From: Nephrocerus scutellatus
Lineage: Eukaryota; Arthropoda; Insecta; Diptera; Pipunculidae
Length of the DNA: 64,000 nucleotides
NCBI GenBank assembly: GCA_947095585.1
Contig: OX352764.1
Location: 75,874,816 to 75,938,815 of the forward strand
Direction: 5' to 3'
The translations under genes and the position numbers were made by a program. Below the pieces are notes generated by a model. That model was not told where the DNA came from. It worked only from the letters and a program-made list of their open reading frames with translations, and did not search any database. Of the stretch, positions 21,256-33,149 are shown one piece after another (the first letter of the stretch is position 1; each line of letters begins with the position of its first letter).

Positions 21256-23728
21256 TGAGCTACATCATGGTGTTACAGGCGAACTTGCATCACGCGAAGG
21301 GCGTGTCCGCTATCCTCAGTAAGCAGTTCCCCGAGGAAAATATAACCCTTGGTCTCATCAAAGAACCCTGGGTTGTTAGCGGACTATCATGACCACTGTA
21401 TCCCTTAAACCAGCTTGTGTTAACAAAAGGTTCCCTGGTGGAACGACCAGCTGGCTAAGCTTGTTAGAAAGAAAGTAAGAAAACTATTCAACTCTGCTAA
21501 GCTCACGAATAGTTGGGACGAATATAGGTTTGCTCTTGCAGAATAAAACTCTGAAGTAAGACGATCCAAAAGTGCCACATGAAGGAAATGCTGTGAAAAT
21601 ATTGTCGAAATGCCATTAGCTGCACGAATCCATAAAGCATTAGTTAGGGATCAGACAAACTATGTAGTTTTATTAAAAAAGGCCGATGGCACCTACACGA
21701 CGGACCGTGAGGATACAATCAGAACCATACTCCAGGTTCATTTCCCAGGTTCGTCTACTCGTGCACCATACAGGTACCCGAACGCATCTGACCAAATGTT
21801 CTGTATTACTAGTAGGGTAAATATTTAATCTGGTAAAATCTTCAGTCCGGATAAGGTTACATGGGCAGACGGCTCTTTTAAGCCGTTTAAAGCTCCAGGA
21901 CGCGATGGGATCTTTCCAGCGCTTCTACAGAAGGCAATCGATCTCATCCTACCGGGTATGATTGCTTAATTTAGAACCAGCTACAACTGGAGGGGTGGGC
22001 GCCGTGGATCAGTGGAAATGCGCATGGCAACTGAGCAGGAGGTTCGTGGATCGTAGTCCGGTAACACCAAAATTTTTTTTCACGGTGTCCCACCTCTCGC
22101 GAATGGGTGACAAACGTTCCGAGAGAAATAACTTGTCACGGAAAGCTTTTTAATTCGCCGTTTGGATCCGGCCTTAAATTGAAGGTCGCTTCCATTTGTG
22201 TCCAAAATACAAATGGTCGCGAGAATCTAAGCCTTGGAGCGCAATGGTCTCTCGCACCGAATATTATTATTATTATTATTATTATTACGAAAAGAATACT
22301 GGTCGAATTGGGACCTATCTTCATTAAAGGCACCATGGTAGGTCATTCCAGTGAGGTTAAATATCTCGGTGTCATCCTTTATAAACGGCTTAACTTGAAT
22401 TCTCATATCAAGCCCGCCATCGAACGCGCCACTAGGGCCTTGTGGGCCAGTAGACTCCTCTACGGCAGAACTTTGGTTTAAATCCTAAAATGGTTCATTG
22501 GATGTACACAATGATGGTGAGACCTATTATCATGTACGCGGCCTTCATTTGGTGGCCGTAAGTCCTTGAACGGACAACGACAAATAAGCTTCAGAAGCTA
22601 CAAAGAGCACCTGCCGTACGACTGCACTAGAAGCTAATGTAGGGCTTTCACCCCTGCCAATCTTCATTGGGAAGACGGTTCTAGATGCGCTTTTAAGCTG
22701 CAACTAGAATACACGTACAAACCGGATGATTATGTTGGTCACCTGCATTTTTTTGACTCAATTCCTGAAGGAGATATGCTCTGCACCATCCCCGACATTT
22801 ATGTCGGAAGGAAATTTGAGGTAGAATTATTGGACCAGGTAAACTGGTGCAATGGTGTTCCGGCACTGGACACTAGAGGTCTGGTCAGATGGCTCGAAGA
22901 TGGAAACTAGAGTTGGAGCTGGTGTCTTTGGATCCAACACCAAAGTCTCGATACCAATGGGAAAAAGTCCTTCGGTTTCCAGGCGGAACTCCATGCCATT
23001 GCGATATGCGCCGAGATTAACCTAAATAAAGGAATTAAAGGCGCTAGAATATATATCTTTTCAGATAGTCAGGCAGCACTTAATGCGCTGTCTTCCAATT
23101 TAATGGACTCAATATCAGTCAAAAAACTGTTACGATGCACTGCAATCTCTTGTCAGACATAACAAAGTCAAACACGGTTGGGTCCCTGGTTATCAGGGAA
23201 TTGCAGGCAATGAATCTGCAGGTGAAGTAGGTAGGGCTGGCTGGGAATCTGCATTCATAGCACCTGAACCCTACTGTGGTGTCAACTGGGTTGCCGCCAC
23301 ATCACTGATAAATTGTTGGGAATACAAGCTTCGTATGGCCCACTGGGAAAGCATCCCAGGGCAACGGCAACCCAAACAACTAATAGGTCCCTTTTCCTAC
23401 AAGGAAATCCTTTATTTAAATAGGCATAGGATTAGGAAGCTGGTGAGTTTTCTAACAGGTCATTGTGGCTTGCGATATCCCTTAACAACATTGGTGTGGG
23501 CTCAGAGACAGAATGTACCGAATGCCCAGCATTACTTTGGTTAAGGAGACGCATCTTTCACAAGGAAATATGCTCGACAGCGGAGTTGGGAAATTCTTCT
23601 ATTAAGGAAGTACTATCTTTAGTTAGGGAGGTTGTACGTTGAGAGTAAATACACCCTCAGATACATTAGATTTTGCTGGTCGCAGTGTCTTTCATATGGG
23701 CTAGGGAAGAAGTACAAAAAAAAATATA
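21255..23728 (+). pseudogene. I/LOA-like LINE polymerase (endonuclease, RT, RNase H), degraded
   Basis: ORF2 starts MSYIMVLQANLHHAKGVSAI and then IKEPWV, typical of the endonuclease of I/LOA/R1-type LINEs. A deletion brings in the NDQLAKLVRKKVRKLFN linker and the FKPFKAPGRDGIFPALLQ entry to the RT domain. The palm with the catalytic aspartates is missing, and a SINE sits at that point (21995-22287). The frame then resumes at SEVKYLGVILYKRLNLNSHI, and an RNase H domain follows (FQAELHAIAICAEINLNKGI, IFSDSQAALNAL, GWVPGYQG-like). The 3' end is near 23728 in an A-run. Fragments of the same LINE lie at 12.1-12.5 kb and 34.4-37.9 kb. Confidence 0.8.
21995..22287 (+). mobile_element. tRNA-derived SINE, copy S4, inside the LINE
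   Basis: Near full length: GTGGGCGCCGTGGATCAGTG (A box with one change), a decayed B box (GGATCGTAGTCC), the AACTTGTCACGGAAAGCTTT tail, and an (ATT)n end of about 25 bases. No target-site duplication could be found. The LINE palm domain is missing at this point, so the insertion was accompanied or followed by a deletion. Confidence 0.8.
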
Positions 23729-24390
23729 GTGAAACAATTTATTCCTTGTAAACAAATTGGTAATAAAATACTATGTTATGTGCCAAACAAAATCAAATGC
23801 AATACTATACTGCTCTTCTGTTAAAATACAAATTAAGATCGATATATAAACGACTATGTATAATCCAAATACGAAACAGTTGATTACTATCAAATTGCCA
23901 AAAACTGTACTGAATAATTTTATCCTTACCACTGCATTGCCATGCTCCATGGCTCGTTGGTGAAAGATTAACGCCACAACGAACACCAAATAAGTGGTGC
24001 CGAAGGCAACCATATCAAACGGTTCAATAGTTACGTAGCTTGTGCAGCCACAATATATTTTCCCTCAGACATACTCACACTGTGCAGTGTGCATTCTCAT
24101 CTCAAGGGTAACTATGCCAGGAGGCGCGACCAAATGAAGAACAGCAGCACAGGAAAATTCGCGTCCATATTATGATTGCATTAGCTATTGACCATGTACG
24201 AGTACAATACATCGCCATCGGCCATAGTTCTACTTCTACTAATTATTCAACGCTATACCCGACTAAGTTAGAGTATAATATGCTGACCAGTTTAGGGGAG
24301 TTTTCATTGCTCTCTTAGTCGTTTATTATGATGATGTTATTATGCCTTTAAAACTCCCTGTGGGTTATATTCTATTTCTAATTTTACTAA
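23729..24390. other. Stretch between LINE and family A copy; possible host exon
   Basis: Holds no recognised repeat. The candidate signal-peptide exon at 23930-24013 (minus strand) is described separately. Confidence 0.4.
23930..24013 (-). CDS. Candidate first coding exon with a signal peptide (host, unidentified)
   Basis: From an ATG at 24013 the frame gives 28 codons: MVAFGTTYLVFVVALIFH then QRAMEHGNAV. The hydrophobic run after a short N-terminus looks like a signal peptide. A good splice donor (GTG then GTAAGG) follows at 23930/23929 in phase 0. The frame stays open another 52 codons beyond the donor (to 23771), but that part is hydrophobic AT-rich sequence that looks intronic. I do not recognise the protein, and no second exon was found. 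An alternative is a chance frame. Confidence 0.3.
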
Positions 24391-24398
24391 ATGCAACA

Positions 24399-24823
24399 TT
24401 TTTTAAATTCTCTATATGTATTAACTTCGCGTTGGCATGTTTCTGTCTGCCGTTCGTTCGGTGGTGGAATCTTTCTATCAATTTTTAACCCACTTTCCAA
24501 AACCCGATGTTATTAAAAATTTGCACACATGTGTATTTCCGGTGACAACTCTTTCTATTGAAATTTGGTATTGATTGGGCCCCGAAGTCGGCGGTCTCCC
24601 ATACAATATTTTTTTAAATCATGCTATAATGATTGTGTTCGCTGTGTGCGCTATGTGCACTGTGTGCAACACTGCTTTATGATTTGGGCTTGTTTTTATT
24701 TTAACCACAGAGCACGCAGTGGCTCGCATGTGTGTATATTTTTCAAAATTTATAATGGAATTTATTATACTTTTGGTATTTAGAGAATTTATGAAATAAA
24801 AAATTTTTATGGGTTGTTTTTTT
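24399..24823 (+). mobile_element. Family A element, copy A6 (unique-interior sub-type)
   Basis: Left end TTTAAATTCTCTATATGTAT at about 24401. It continues with the AACCCACTTTCCAAAACCCG block, one tandem unit (CACACATGTGTATTTCCGG), a TGTG/CTGTGTGC interior shared with A1 and A7, and the right end TTAGAGAATTTATG-like, then ATGGGTTGTTTTTTT. At about 425 bases, it is an apparently complete short copy. Confidence 0.75.
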
Positions 24824-24884
24824 CTGATTCTTACTTAAAAGGTTTTGTGTTTTTATTTGGGTTATCTTCAAATTTATATATTTG

Positions 24885-25175
24885 ATCTTATGTTGTCGCT
24901 TGGATAGGCAGTGGAAGTTTTACCAGTCTCTCGAACGCTCGTATTAATCTCATCCTCATAGAATCTCCAGTGTCGTTTTTTCTCACATATGGATTTAATT
25001 CTCCGTAAGACTTTCCTCTAGAGCGCGTGTAAGAAGTCCGAATGATTTTTGCTAAGCACCAAAGTCTCGGATCCACATGAGAGCCTTGATATTAACGTTG
25101 TGTTATACACCAGACGCTTGGATTTCACGGTTGAATTCCTTGATTTGAAAGAGTAGGTTAAGTTAGTTGGATTTA
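24885..25175 (-). pseudogene. LINE C-terminal fragment
   Basis: The minus-strand frames give KRLVYNTTLISRLSCGSETL followed by VLSKNHSDFLHALE. This is the segment after the RT domain of RTE-like and related LINEs, where YGCETW is the usual form. A piece reading CEKRHWRF follows after a frameshift. No RT core is present upstream. Confidence 0.55.
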
Positions 25176-25447
25176 TGCACATGTACGCGTATTTCAGTTT
25201 CAATGCACTTCTCGGCTGATACAATTGACCCGATAGAGTTAAAGGGGGTACGTTACGTCGAATTCCCACAACACTATCTGAATGGAGAGACCAAAGTTAG
25301 ATCTTCTATTCACTTCTTGTATAGCACTTGGAGTTGGTGCCGTGACACAACGCCAAGTGATATAAGACCAAATTGGCCCTTCGCAACGTTAAGTAAGGCC
25401 AAATTTAGTATTTACCTTTATATCACTTTGCGAATGCGTCATAAGGC

Positions 25448-25871
25448 CTTTTTTAAATTATTATTATTATTATTATTATATTAACTTTATTTGCCCGTGG
25501 CACGGATGTCTGTCGTGGAATCTTGCGATCGATTTTTAACCCCCTTTCCAAACCCCAATTTTATAAAAATTTTGCACATATGCATATTTCTGATGACAAT
25601 ACTTTTTATTAAAATTTGAGAGTGATCGGGCTGCGGTGTCGGAGGGCTCCCATACAATTTTTTTTTCAACAGTAGATCATTTCATACTATAATGACTGTG
25701 TTCTGTGTACGTTGTGCGCTGTATGCTGTGAGCAGCGCTGCTTGCTTTACGATTGTGGCTGTTTTGTTGTTGGGTCGCAGCTCTTTGTATGTGTTTTTTT
25801 ATATTTCAGCATTTATAGTGGAATTCAGTCTACTTTTGGTTATTAGAGTATGTACATGAAAAATTTTTATC
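25448..25871 (+). mobile_element. Family A element, copy A7 (unique-interior sub-type)
   Basis: The left end is altered: TTTTTTAAAT is followed by an (ATT)n run where the other copies have CTCTA, and then TATTAACTTTATTTGCCCG. The rest follows A6: AACCCCCTTTCCAAACCCC, one tandem unit, the GTGTTCTGTGTACGTTGTGC interior, and the right end ATTAGAGTATGTACATGAAA. It lacks the final GGGTTGTTT block. Confidence 0.7.
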
Positions 25872-25899
25872 CCAGAATTTCCATAGGAACAAGTTTTAT

Positions 25900-26785
25900 A
25901 GTCCCATATTAGTCCTGCATACTGAATTTCGCAACACAACATCGTAACACGAAATTATTTTCGATTCCGTAATAAATTTTGTGCTCACTGCCGATAAAGT
26001 AGTTTCACTTACAAAAACAGTGCGTGTACCTTTTTCGTGCGTTTGAAGTGAAACTTTTTTGATGTTATGGGTAAAAAGGCCACCAAAAGACCCCAGAAGA
26101 TCATCAAAAGACCTTAAAAAGACTACCAAAACCCCCAACAATATATAAAAAGGCATCCGAAATACCCTCAAAAGAATCACAAAAGATCCCCAAAAAACCC
26201 GCAAAAGGCCCTCAAAAGACCCACAAAAGACCCCCAGAAGATCTTAAAAAAACCACTCAAAAGACCTCCAAAAAACCTTCAAAATATTATCGAAAGACTT
26301 CCCAAAAGACCACCAAAAGACTCCTAAAAGACTCCAGAAAGGCCCTCAAAACCCTCAAAAGACCATACCGAATTTCATACAAATCGGTTGAAAAATCCCA
26401 AAATTTAAAAATGTAACACGATAATGTGACCAATAATGTAACTCAAAATCGCAACACAAAATTATTTTTGATATCGTACTAAATTTTCTCCTCACCGCGC
26501 CGATAGTTTCACCAACAAAAATGTGTGTCATAAGGCATTGCAATGAACGTAATAGTGATGTTCGAGCAAATAGTCAAAGCAAAGAAAAGCTTTGTTTCGA
26601 TTGGTTTACTATGACATTGCAATCGAAATCGAAATGTAAATAAAACAGCTTGAGATTCATTGTGATTTCAAATTTAATGAAAGAAAATATATCATTAGGT
26701 TGACGTTTTGTTTTTCATTTTTAGTTTTATTTTTTATTTCAAATAGCTTTTCACAAATTCACAAAATGATCTTCGGTATTTTTAC
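25900..26785 (+). mobile_element. Helentron-like element remnant H2 with AAAAGACC minisatellite
   Basis: Shares with H1 the block before the array (ACAAAAACAGTGCGTGTACC, CTTTTTTGATGTTATGG) and the block after it (TTCAAATAGCTTTTCACAAA, TCACAAAATGATC). Neither terminal end is clear. The array (26068-26366) is flanked by diverged direct repeats (about 25929-26009 and 26447-26510), with CGCAACACAA and GCCGATA...GTTTCACC in both. Confidence 0.55.
26068..26366 (+). repeat. AAAAGACC-type minisatellite in H2
   Basis: About 300 bases of irregular units such as CCACAAAAGACC and CCTCAAAAGACC, the same motif as at 9590-10071. Confidence 0.9.
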
Positions 26786-26789
26786 AGCC

Positions 26790-27045
26790 TATATTTTTAC
26801 CCAGTCGACATTTTCAACTTACTTTATCGTAAATTCTTAATATATATGTGTTCGCATGTATGTATGTATTTATCTTTTCAGCTTTACGGCTGCTTTGAGT
26901 TCAAAGGGGGTCTTAATAATTAGATGGCAGATGGTGTCGGCAGTTGAAGTTTTACTAAATCAACAGGCTGTAATTTCGTCATTTATGAATATTTTTATTA
27001 AACTTTATTAGAGAACGTTAAGAATACAAATTTTATGCAAAATAT
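26790..27045. other. Short stretch without a gene
   Basis: Only AT-rich sequence between H2 and the maT-like transposon relic. A terminal inverted repeat of that transposon may lie here but was not identified. Confidence 0.4.
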
Positions 27046-27049
27046 ATTA

Positions 27050-28329
27050 CTGCTCTATATAGCCACCTTCGTCGCGAATTATAGCGTCGAGCCTCTAAAG
27101 TTTAGAGTCTAAACGAAATCATCGCATGCTGCATGAACGTGGTACCTGTTGGTATTTTAGTACTTTCTCTACGAAAAACTGTTTTAAATGCGTCCGCACT
27201 TTCATGTCTTTTTGTCGATGACTTGCCCTTTCAAAATGGATCAATAGAGAAGTCCATTGGGTTCAAATCTGGTGAGTATGGAAGCCATTGTTGCGAAGAA
27301 ATAACATTTGGAACGTGACTTTGTAAAAATTGTTCTTTTGTATGCCCAAGGTAGTAATGCATCATTTATAGTGTATTACAGAACGAGCAAGGAAAGTGGA
27401 GTTTATCGTGCGAGGTCGAAGCTTGACGAACGAGGGGGTAGCCGAGTTCGGCAATCTAACGAGCACGATGATCACTTTTCTGCAAGTCATGTACGCTATT
27501 TTTCATGCGTCCAAACCGGTTTTTTTTGCTAAATCGAGAGAGAAGCAGAAATGTGAGAATGTGTGTTCGCTTTGACTGCAGTAAATAACAAAGAAATTAA
27601 TTTTTCACGCGTCCAAACCGGTTTTTCTGCTAAATCGAGAGAGAAGCAGAAATCACAAACGACAAACAAAAGAGAATTCTTGCTTATGCGCAATGTGTTC
27701 GCTGAGATTGTAGTAAATAACAAAAGACGTTTATATCATAACATAACTAGTGTTGTTATGGGCTACTTTCGAGGCTAGTTTATAGCGTACGAAACAGTCA
27801 CTTTCGTCTATGGGCGTGTGAAAATACCTTTTCAACACCACCCCACACACACGATTTTTTTATTTGTTTACGTACTGATGAACCGCAAAATTTTTTTCAT
27901 CAGAAAACACCAATTAGAAAATATCGTAAGACATTTTAACACTTTGCATTTTTCAAGTCGAACTGCCTTTTGGGCCGGTGTTAAATCATGCACTTTTTGA
28001 ATCGTGTAGAGCTTCAATTGAAGTTCATTTTTCAGTATACGTCGGATGCTTCTATCGGACACGTGCAGATTTTTTGCCAGTTTTTGCGCACTTTGACGTA
28101 GTTTCTGCTTAATTCGTGCCTTCGCTTTGCAAACCATTTCTAATCATGTTCCTGTTTTTGGAAGGCCATCATCATAGCGTTTTGCAATGCTACCAGTATC
28201 TTTGCGATATGTTATGGTCCGATACACAAACAATTTATTCGCATACAAATGATGGAGCTGTTTGAAAAAAGCCGGTTATGACTGTCCAGCCAAAAACAAT
28301 GCAACCACACTGTTACGCTTGAATTCCAT
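27050..28329 (-). pseudogene. Tc1/mariner transposase of maT-like type, copy M2, broken
   Basis: The minus-strand start MEFKRNSVVALFLAGQS (ATG at 28329) closely matches the start of the transposon at 34.7 kb. Then come TGSIAKRYDDG, QSAQKLAKNLHVSDRSIRRI (second helix-turn-helix) and QKVHDLTPAQKAVRLEKCKV. A frameshifted first catalytic segment, DEKNFAVHQYVNK, follows near 27890. The C-terminal part with WLPYSPDLNPMDFSI (third catalytic region, about 27200) lies beyond an unrelated insertion of about 450 bases (27340-27830). Several stops are present, so it is inactive. Confidence 0.7.
27500..27725 (+). repeat. Imperfect tandem duplication, period about 101
   Basis: Two copies of a unit starting TTTTTCAYGCGTCCAAACCG and continuing GCTAAATCGAGAGAGAAGC and GTAGTAAATAACAAA. 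The second copy has an extra stretch of about 22 bases. It lies in the insertion within transposon relic M2. Confidence 0.8.
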
Positions 28330-28339
28330 TTTAAATATT

Positions 28340-29960
28340 CCTTTCAAATACGACGTATATTGATGTTGATTCCGTAGACTTGTAAAAGTTCGATTCGTGG
28401 TTAATTGTGTAAGTTATATAAAATAAGTTTTCAATTTTTTTATTTAGTTATCAACTATATGTGAAAAATTTTCTTTCAAATATTAATTTAATTGGTGCAT
28501 TAAATTTTGGCCAAATACATACACATTTTTCTCATGCTGTTATAAATCCTCTATTTGAATATTTTCCATTTCCTCTATGGTCATGCAGATTTCACTAAAA
28601 GTAAATACATACACACATACATCCAGTATAATATTCATATATTTAAATTGACCTTGCATGGAGAACTATCTCGTCTTTGTGGGTTTTTCTTCGCTTTCAG
28701 CCAAAAGCTCGTTAGTCCAAAACGTAAATGTGTCAATTTTGTGCGCAAAAAGGACGCGCTCTACATTCACACTTTCTACTCTTTCGTTCAGCCAAATTAG
28801 TAGAAGCCGAATTTTAAGATTTAAATTAATTTTGAATAATTCAATTTCATTATTTTAGAAGATATGCATTTATAAAGTTGAAAGCCGCAGTGAAAATAGA
28901 AGTAGTGTACTGCGGCAATTAAAACCTATAACAATCTGGATAATAGACACCTAATACAATAAAACTATAGACGACAAAATACAATTTCGTATGACACAAT
29001 TAATGTTATTTAACAACAAATACTTCATAATTTATTTGAACTCACTATTATAATCTCAATTTTGCATTTTCTGAGATTTATCTAAAAACTGTCAACTTGC
29101 CTTGTTGCAAATATGATTCGGAAAATGTTTACTTGAACATAAACTTTAGACGAAAAAAACATATAAGGGACAATAGTAAATATGTGTACAATTCTTTTGT
29201 TCTTCTTTTCGATTTTCTAGAGGAATATGCGGCAGCTACCAAAGATGGAATTTTATAGCTCTTCTGCAAAATGATGTTGTCCTTTCTCGTATAAACGACG
29301 TTTAACAAGAACAATAAATTATGAGCTAAGGGTCAAACAGCCAAGGAGGCCACCAGACCAGATGGACGTCATTTGTGTGCCTCTGCCTCCGGGGGATAAT
29401 TTCTCAATTGTTTGGGTTTACTCTGGTATATGTCCATGTACTCAGATTTGTTTTTCCTTTTTTTTTTACATTAAATTTTTTAAATCTTGAGGTTGTCCAA
29501 GTGGCTGAAGAAAGTATACAGTATCCATCGGCCTAAAGAAACTGTGGTGATTTCATGACATTATCCCCAAAATGATAGTGATCTCATTTATGGATAAAAG
29601 TAATTTATAACTCCATTATTGCTGTGTACCGTCTGGGCTGGTGTAGCCATTTAACTTAATCGGTTGTCTGATGCTTCAGATCATAGTAGCGAAAACATAA
29701 ACAAACAAAAAAGAGGATCAGTTATTATACTTTAGTAGTTTAACTGAAAAGTAAAGGGGAGCGTTAATATACATGCTATATAGTTATTGTACATTTAAAG
29801 AATGTTAAGCGATTAGATGATTGAAAAAATAGAAAACAATTAATAAGTTATATTAGCTTCGCTCTTCGGGATCACAAATAGAATAATTTTACATGACATT
29901 CTACCAAAATTTCACGTCTTCCCACTCAGTGTCTTACAGAAAAATCTATATTTTCTAAAA
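28340..29960. other. AT-rich stretch without a recognisable gene
   Basis: No supported gene. A less AT-rich patch at 29330-29400 hints at a decayed element but has no motif. Confidence 0.45.
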
Positions 29961-29989
29961 ATTTCCTTCTATAACTAAACGATATTAAG

Positions 29990-30780
29990 CACTTTCTGTA
30001 ATTCCTCGGTAGATCTTATTATCATATTCTCATAATCTCCAGAATTAATTTGACAATGAAATGTCTATTCCAATTTCTCTTATAACTGTCTCACTCTTAA
30101 ACGGATTTGGACCCTAAAAGTCACCAAAAAAATTGTGCAACGAGGGGGCGTTCCCACCAAGGCACTCCCAACAGATAAGATAGCAGCGAAGAAACTATGC
30201 CATCTTCAGCCTAATATGCGCTCACGTCATACCGCAATAGACGATAATACCAAAGAATGTATGGCATCATCAAATCCAATAAAAACCAGCATTAGTTTAG
30301 AAAATAGTTTTCCTATTCTCGATATTACCACCCGCTCTGCCTTAGGAGAGTTGAGATGATAGAGCAGTTACGCAGCCAGAACAACTATTTCAGTCTTGAT
30401 ATATGAGTCTTGAAGAGTAAAACATCGGACACTATCGACCGCAACCACCACAAATGCTTCTATAGCTCATCAACACAACTTACGAGCAATTTCAAATAAG
30501 ACAGTAAGAACACAAACCGTCTTACGACTACAATCTCAAGAGACTGTCAAAATCTTTGCCAAAAGCTTATTGCGCAACCTCTCGAGAAATCCCATCATCA
30601 ATTACCGAAAATCAGGGCATACGCATACAAAGTGATAAAAAATTTTTAGAAACGTCGGACAAAGTGTATATGTTGAAAATGATTTTTTATCCAAAAACCT
30701 GTGTTTCATTCAATAAGTCACGGACTTATTTATCCGCTCTAGCACGCATACAAAACCATGGAGGACACTTTCAGCACCTG
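29990..30780 (+). other. Less AT-rich stretch with two open frames, unclassified
   Basis: Frames at 30135-30359 (74 codons; ALPTDKIAAKKLCHLQPNMR) and 30556-30786 (76 codons) have codon-like composition compared with their neighbours. They could be remnants of a retroelement ORF1/gag or of a host exon. I cannot name a family. Confidence 0.25.
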
Positions 30781-30789
30781 TTATAACTG

Positions 30790-31370
30790 TTGCTATACAC
30801 AAATAAAAGAAAATTATTTAAAACGATACAAATTCAACTTTTATTCAAGCTTTTGGAGCTTAAAGCAAAAAAAACCCTTTTTTAAAAAGTATCTATGGGT
30901 TTTTCGGCAAACTTGGTGCTGATTTTTATTTTTAATTTTTGTTACGTTAATAAGAAAAAAGTTATAAAACGTTATGTTCAGTACACATTTTCACGAGAAA
31001 ATCGACCTCAAAGTGAAAAATTAGCATAAGCAAGAAAACTGGAACATGCATTGAAGTTGGATATTGAAGAATCAAATAAGATATCAACTTTATTTTAACG
31101 CAGTTACAAAGGCTAGTATTTCTTCTAAAAATAAAGTCCTAAGAGAAGTTTCTACCGTTAGTATTAACAGAGCAAATTCCGTTAACATGTGTTAGGGTAA
31201 ACAAAAGTCAGCTTTTTCTTAAATCCCCGATAAAGCATGTCAACATTGGAGATAAACCCTTACTGTAGAACGATTTTTCCTTAGAATGTACCCAAGAATA
31301 ATTTCCCAAATTATCTTTGACGAATTAGGGGACACCCTGAATATGATATTGTAAAAATATTTTTGATGAC
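30790..31370. other. AT-rich stretch without a recognisable gene
   Basis: Nothing recognisable. Confidence 0.5.
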
Positions 31371-31374
31371 GATA

Positions 31375-31665
31375 TTTTATATAAAAGGCCTCCTCAAGTA
31401 GCACTTTAAAAACCCCTCAAGAAATCCCTCAGGAACACCTTAAGAAACAATAAGATCCCGCTGAAGGCTTTCTCAAAACCTCCTCAAAGTCAGCACAATA
31501 CTCAATCAAAACGCCCTGAATAACCCCACAAAACCCCACTCAAGCGTAAAGACCATCTTACCACGCCTTCAAGAACCTACTCAACACTGCCTCAAAATTC
31601 CCTCAAGAGCCCACTCAAGACCCTCTCTTAATCTCATCAAGACTCCCTTAAGATCACCGTATGTA
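31375..31665 (+). repeat. CCCTCAAGA-type minisatellite
   Basis: Irregular units of about 9-12 bases of the form ACTCAAGAACCC/CCCTCAAGA. The motif is related in form to the AAAAGACCC arrays, but it is a separate unit and more diverged. It may be the core of another Helentron-like remnant; no ends are visible. Confidence 0.65.
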
Positions 31666-31669
31666 ATTT

Positions 31670-33140
31670 TTACACTTGTGTATTTATGCTTTTTGGTTTG
31701 GTAATTTTGTGGTATAGGATTTTGTGTTTGGCGATTTCAATGAGAGCTTCAATTATTTTCTGATTATGTCAAATGTCAAAATTGATGTGTTCACAAAAAA
31801 ATTAATTATAAATTTATGTATAATTTTAGTTAATATTTTACTTTGACATTTATAAACTTGCATTTAATTTATCATCTTCACATAAGTTCTTGACAATATT
31901 ATGCGACACACAAACTTTATAAACAAGTGTGTAATGTACATATAAAAACTTCCAACATATTATGTCTATGTTTGTATCCTTGCTTTAAAATTAATAATTC
32001 ATTGGCAGTTTATAAGAATAAATTACATTCATATTACTTTCTTAATCCAAATAAAAAAATACCCACAATGTTAGATTTTTGTTTTCCTGCTATGAACCTG
32101 ATTCGGCGCGACATTCGAGATACATTTTCATTTGTTCACGTTTACACTACTATATCGTTCAGCCCCTAAGGAACAACGACTATATGCATTATGTTGAGTT
32201 TAAGTGTGCACAACAGTCTGCCACGTATGCGATAAGAGGAGTTCCAGTTGCATCATGGGAAGACGCAGCGTAATTACATGGTACATTCGTATGTTTAAGT
32301 CATTGTCATTGTAGTGCCGAAAAAAAATATTCTTCTAGGAGCTAATAGGCGACGTATGCACAGTATTTCATGATGACAAATTATTAAGTAGGATAAGGGT
32401 TCATTGTTGTTTTTCTTGTATATCAACAGAAGATTAGGTTGTAGGCAAAAATACTCGTATGACTCGCATTTGGGTAAATTTGCTGATTGTTGATTACAGT
32501 AATACATGTTATTGTGAAAATGTTCCTGTTGCTTTGCTCAAACCGAAATAATGCCTTATCAGCAGATTAACAAAAACACATGTAATTTTGGTGTCATTGA
32601 AACCTAACAGACAAGCATGGATGAAGATCAAATTTTGTTTTTAGTCTTTAATGAGATCTACGTAGAAAAATCCCCTGTACAATTGGGGAAATAAAATGTT
32701 CAGTTTAAATTCCCATAAGAATTTGGCTTATTTTGTTATTTTAATTATTTATTTTAATTATTTATACAGATGCTTTATTTGAACTATTTTTATTCTTAAT
32801 AAATAGATAAATCCATTTTATATTTTATCCAAAATTTTCGAAAATTTTCCATTCATGGAAATCATGGCTGCCAATTTTGGCAACAAAAAAAAAGTCAAAA
32901 GTAGTCAATTGTTCTCGCTGATTTTTTTTCCTTCATAAAAAGAAGAATTACAAGAAGTGCTGCCAAAAAATTAAAGAAGGTAGTTTCCGACAACGGGATA
33001 CTCGAAACCAATGAGAATTTTTTTTATCTTTAATTCTTTTAATTTAAGGCTGATAGATTGTGTGAGTTTAATAAGGAAGAATAAGACAACCAATGGCTAT
33101 GGTTCAACTTCTCAAACATATGCTTCTAAAAAGTAATGGT
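31670..33140. other. AT-rich stretch without a recognisable gene
   Basis: Several short open frames, none with a recognisable domain. Confidence 0.45.
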
Positions 33141-33149
33141 AATTTAATG

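Noticed and set aside
29330..29410. Fragment of a LINE C-terminus
   Set aside because: Composition is suggestive but no motif is clear in any frame.
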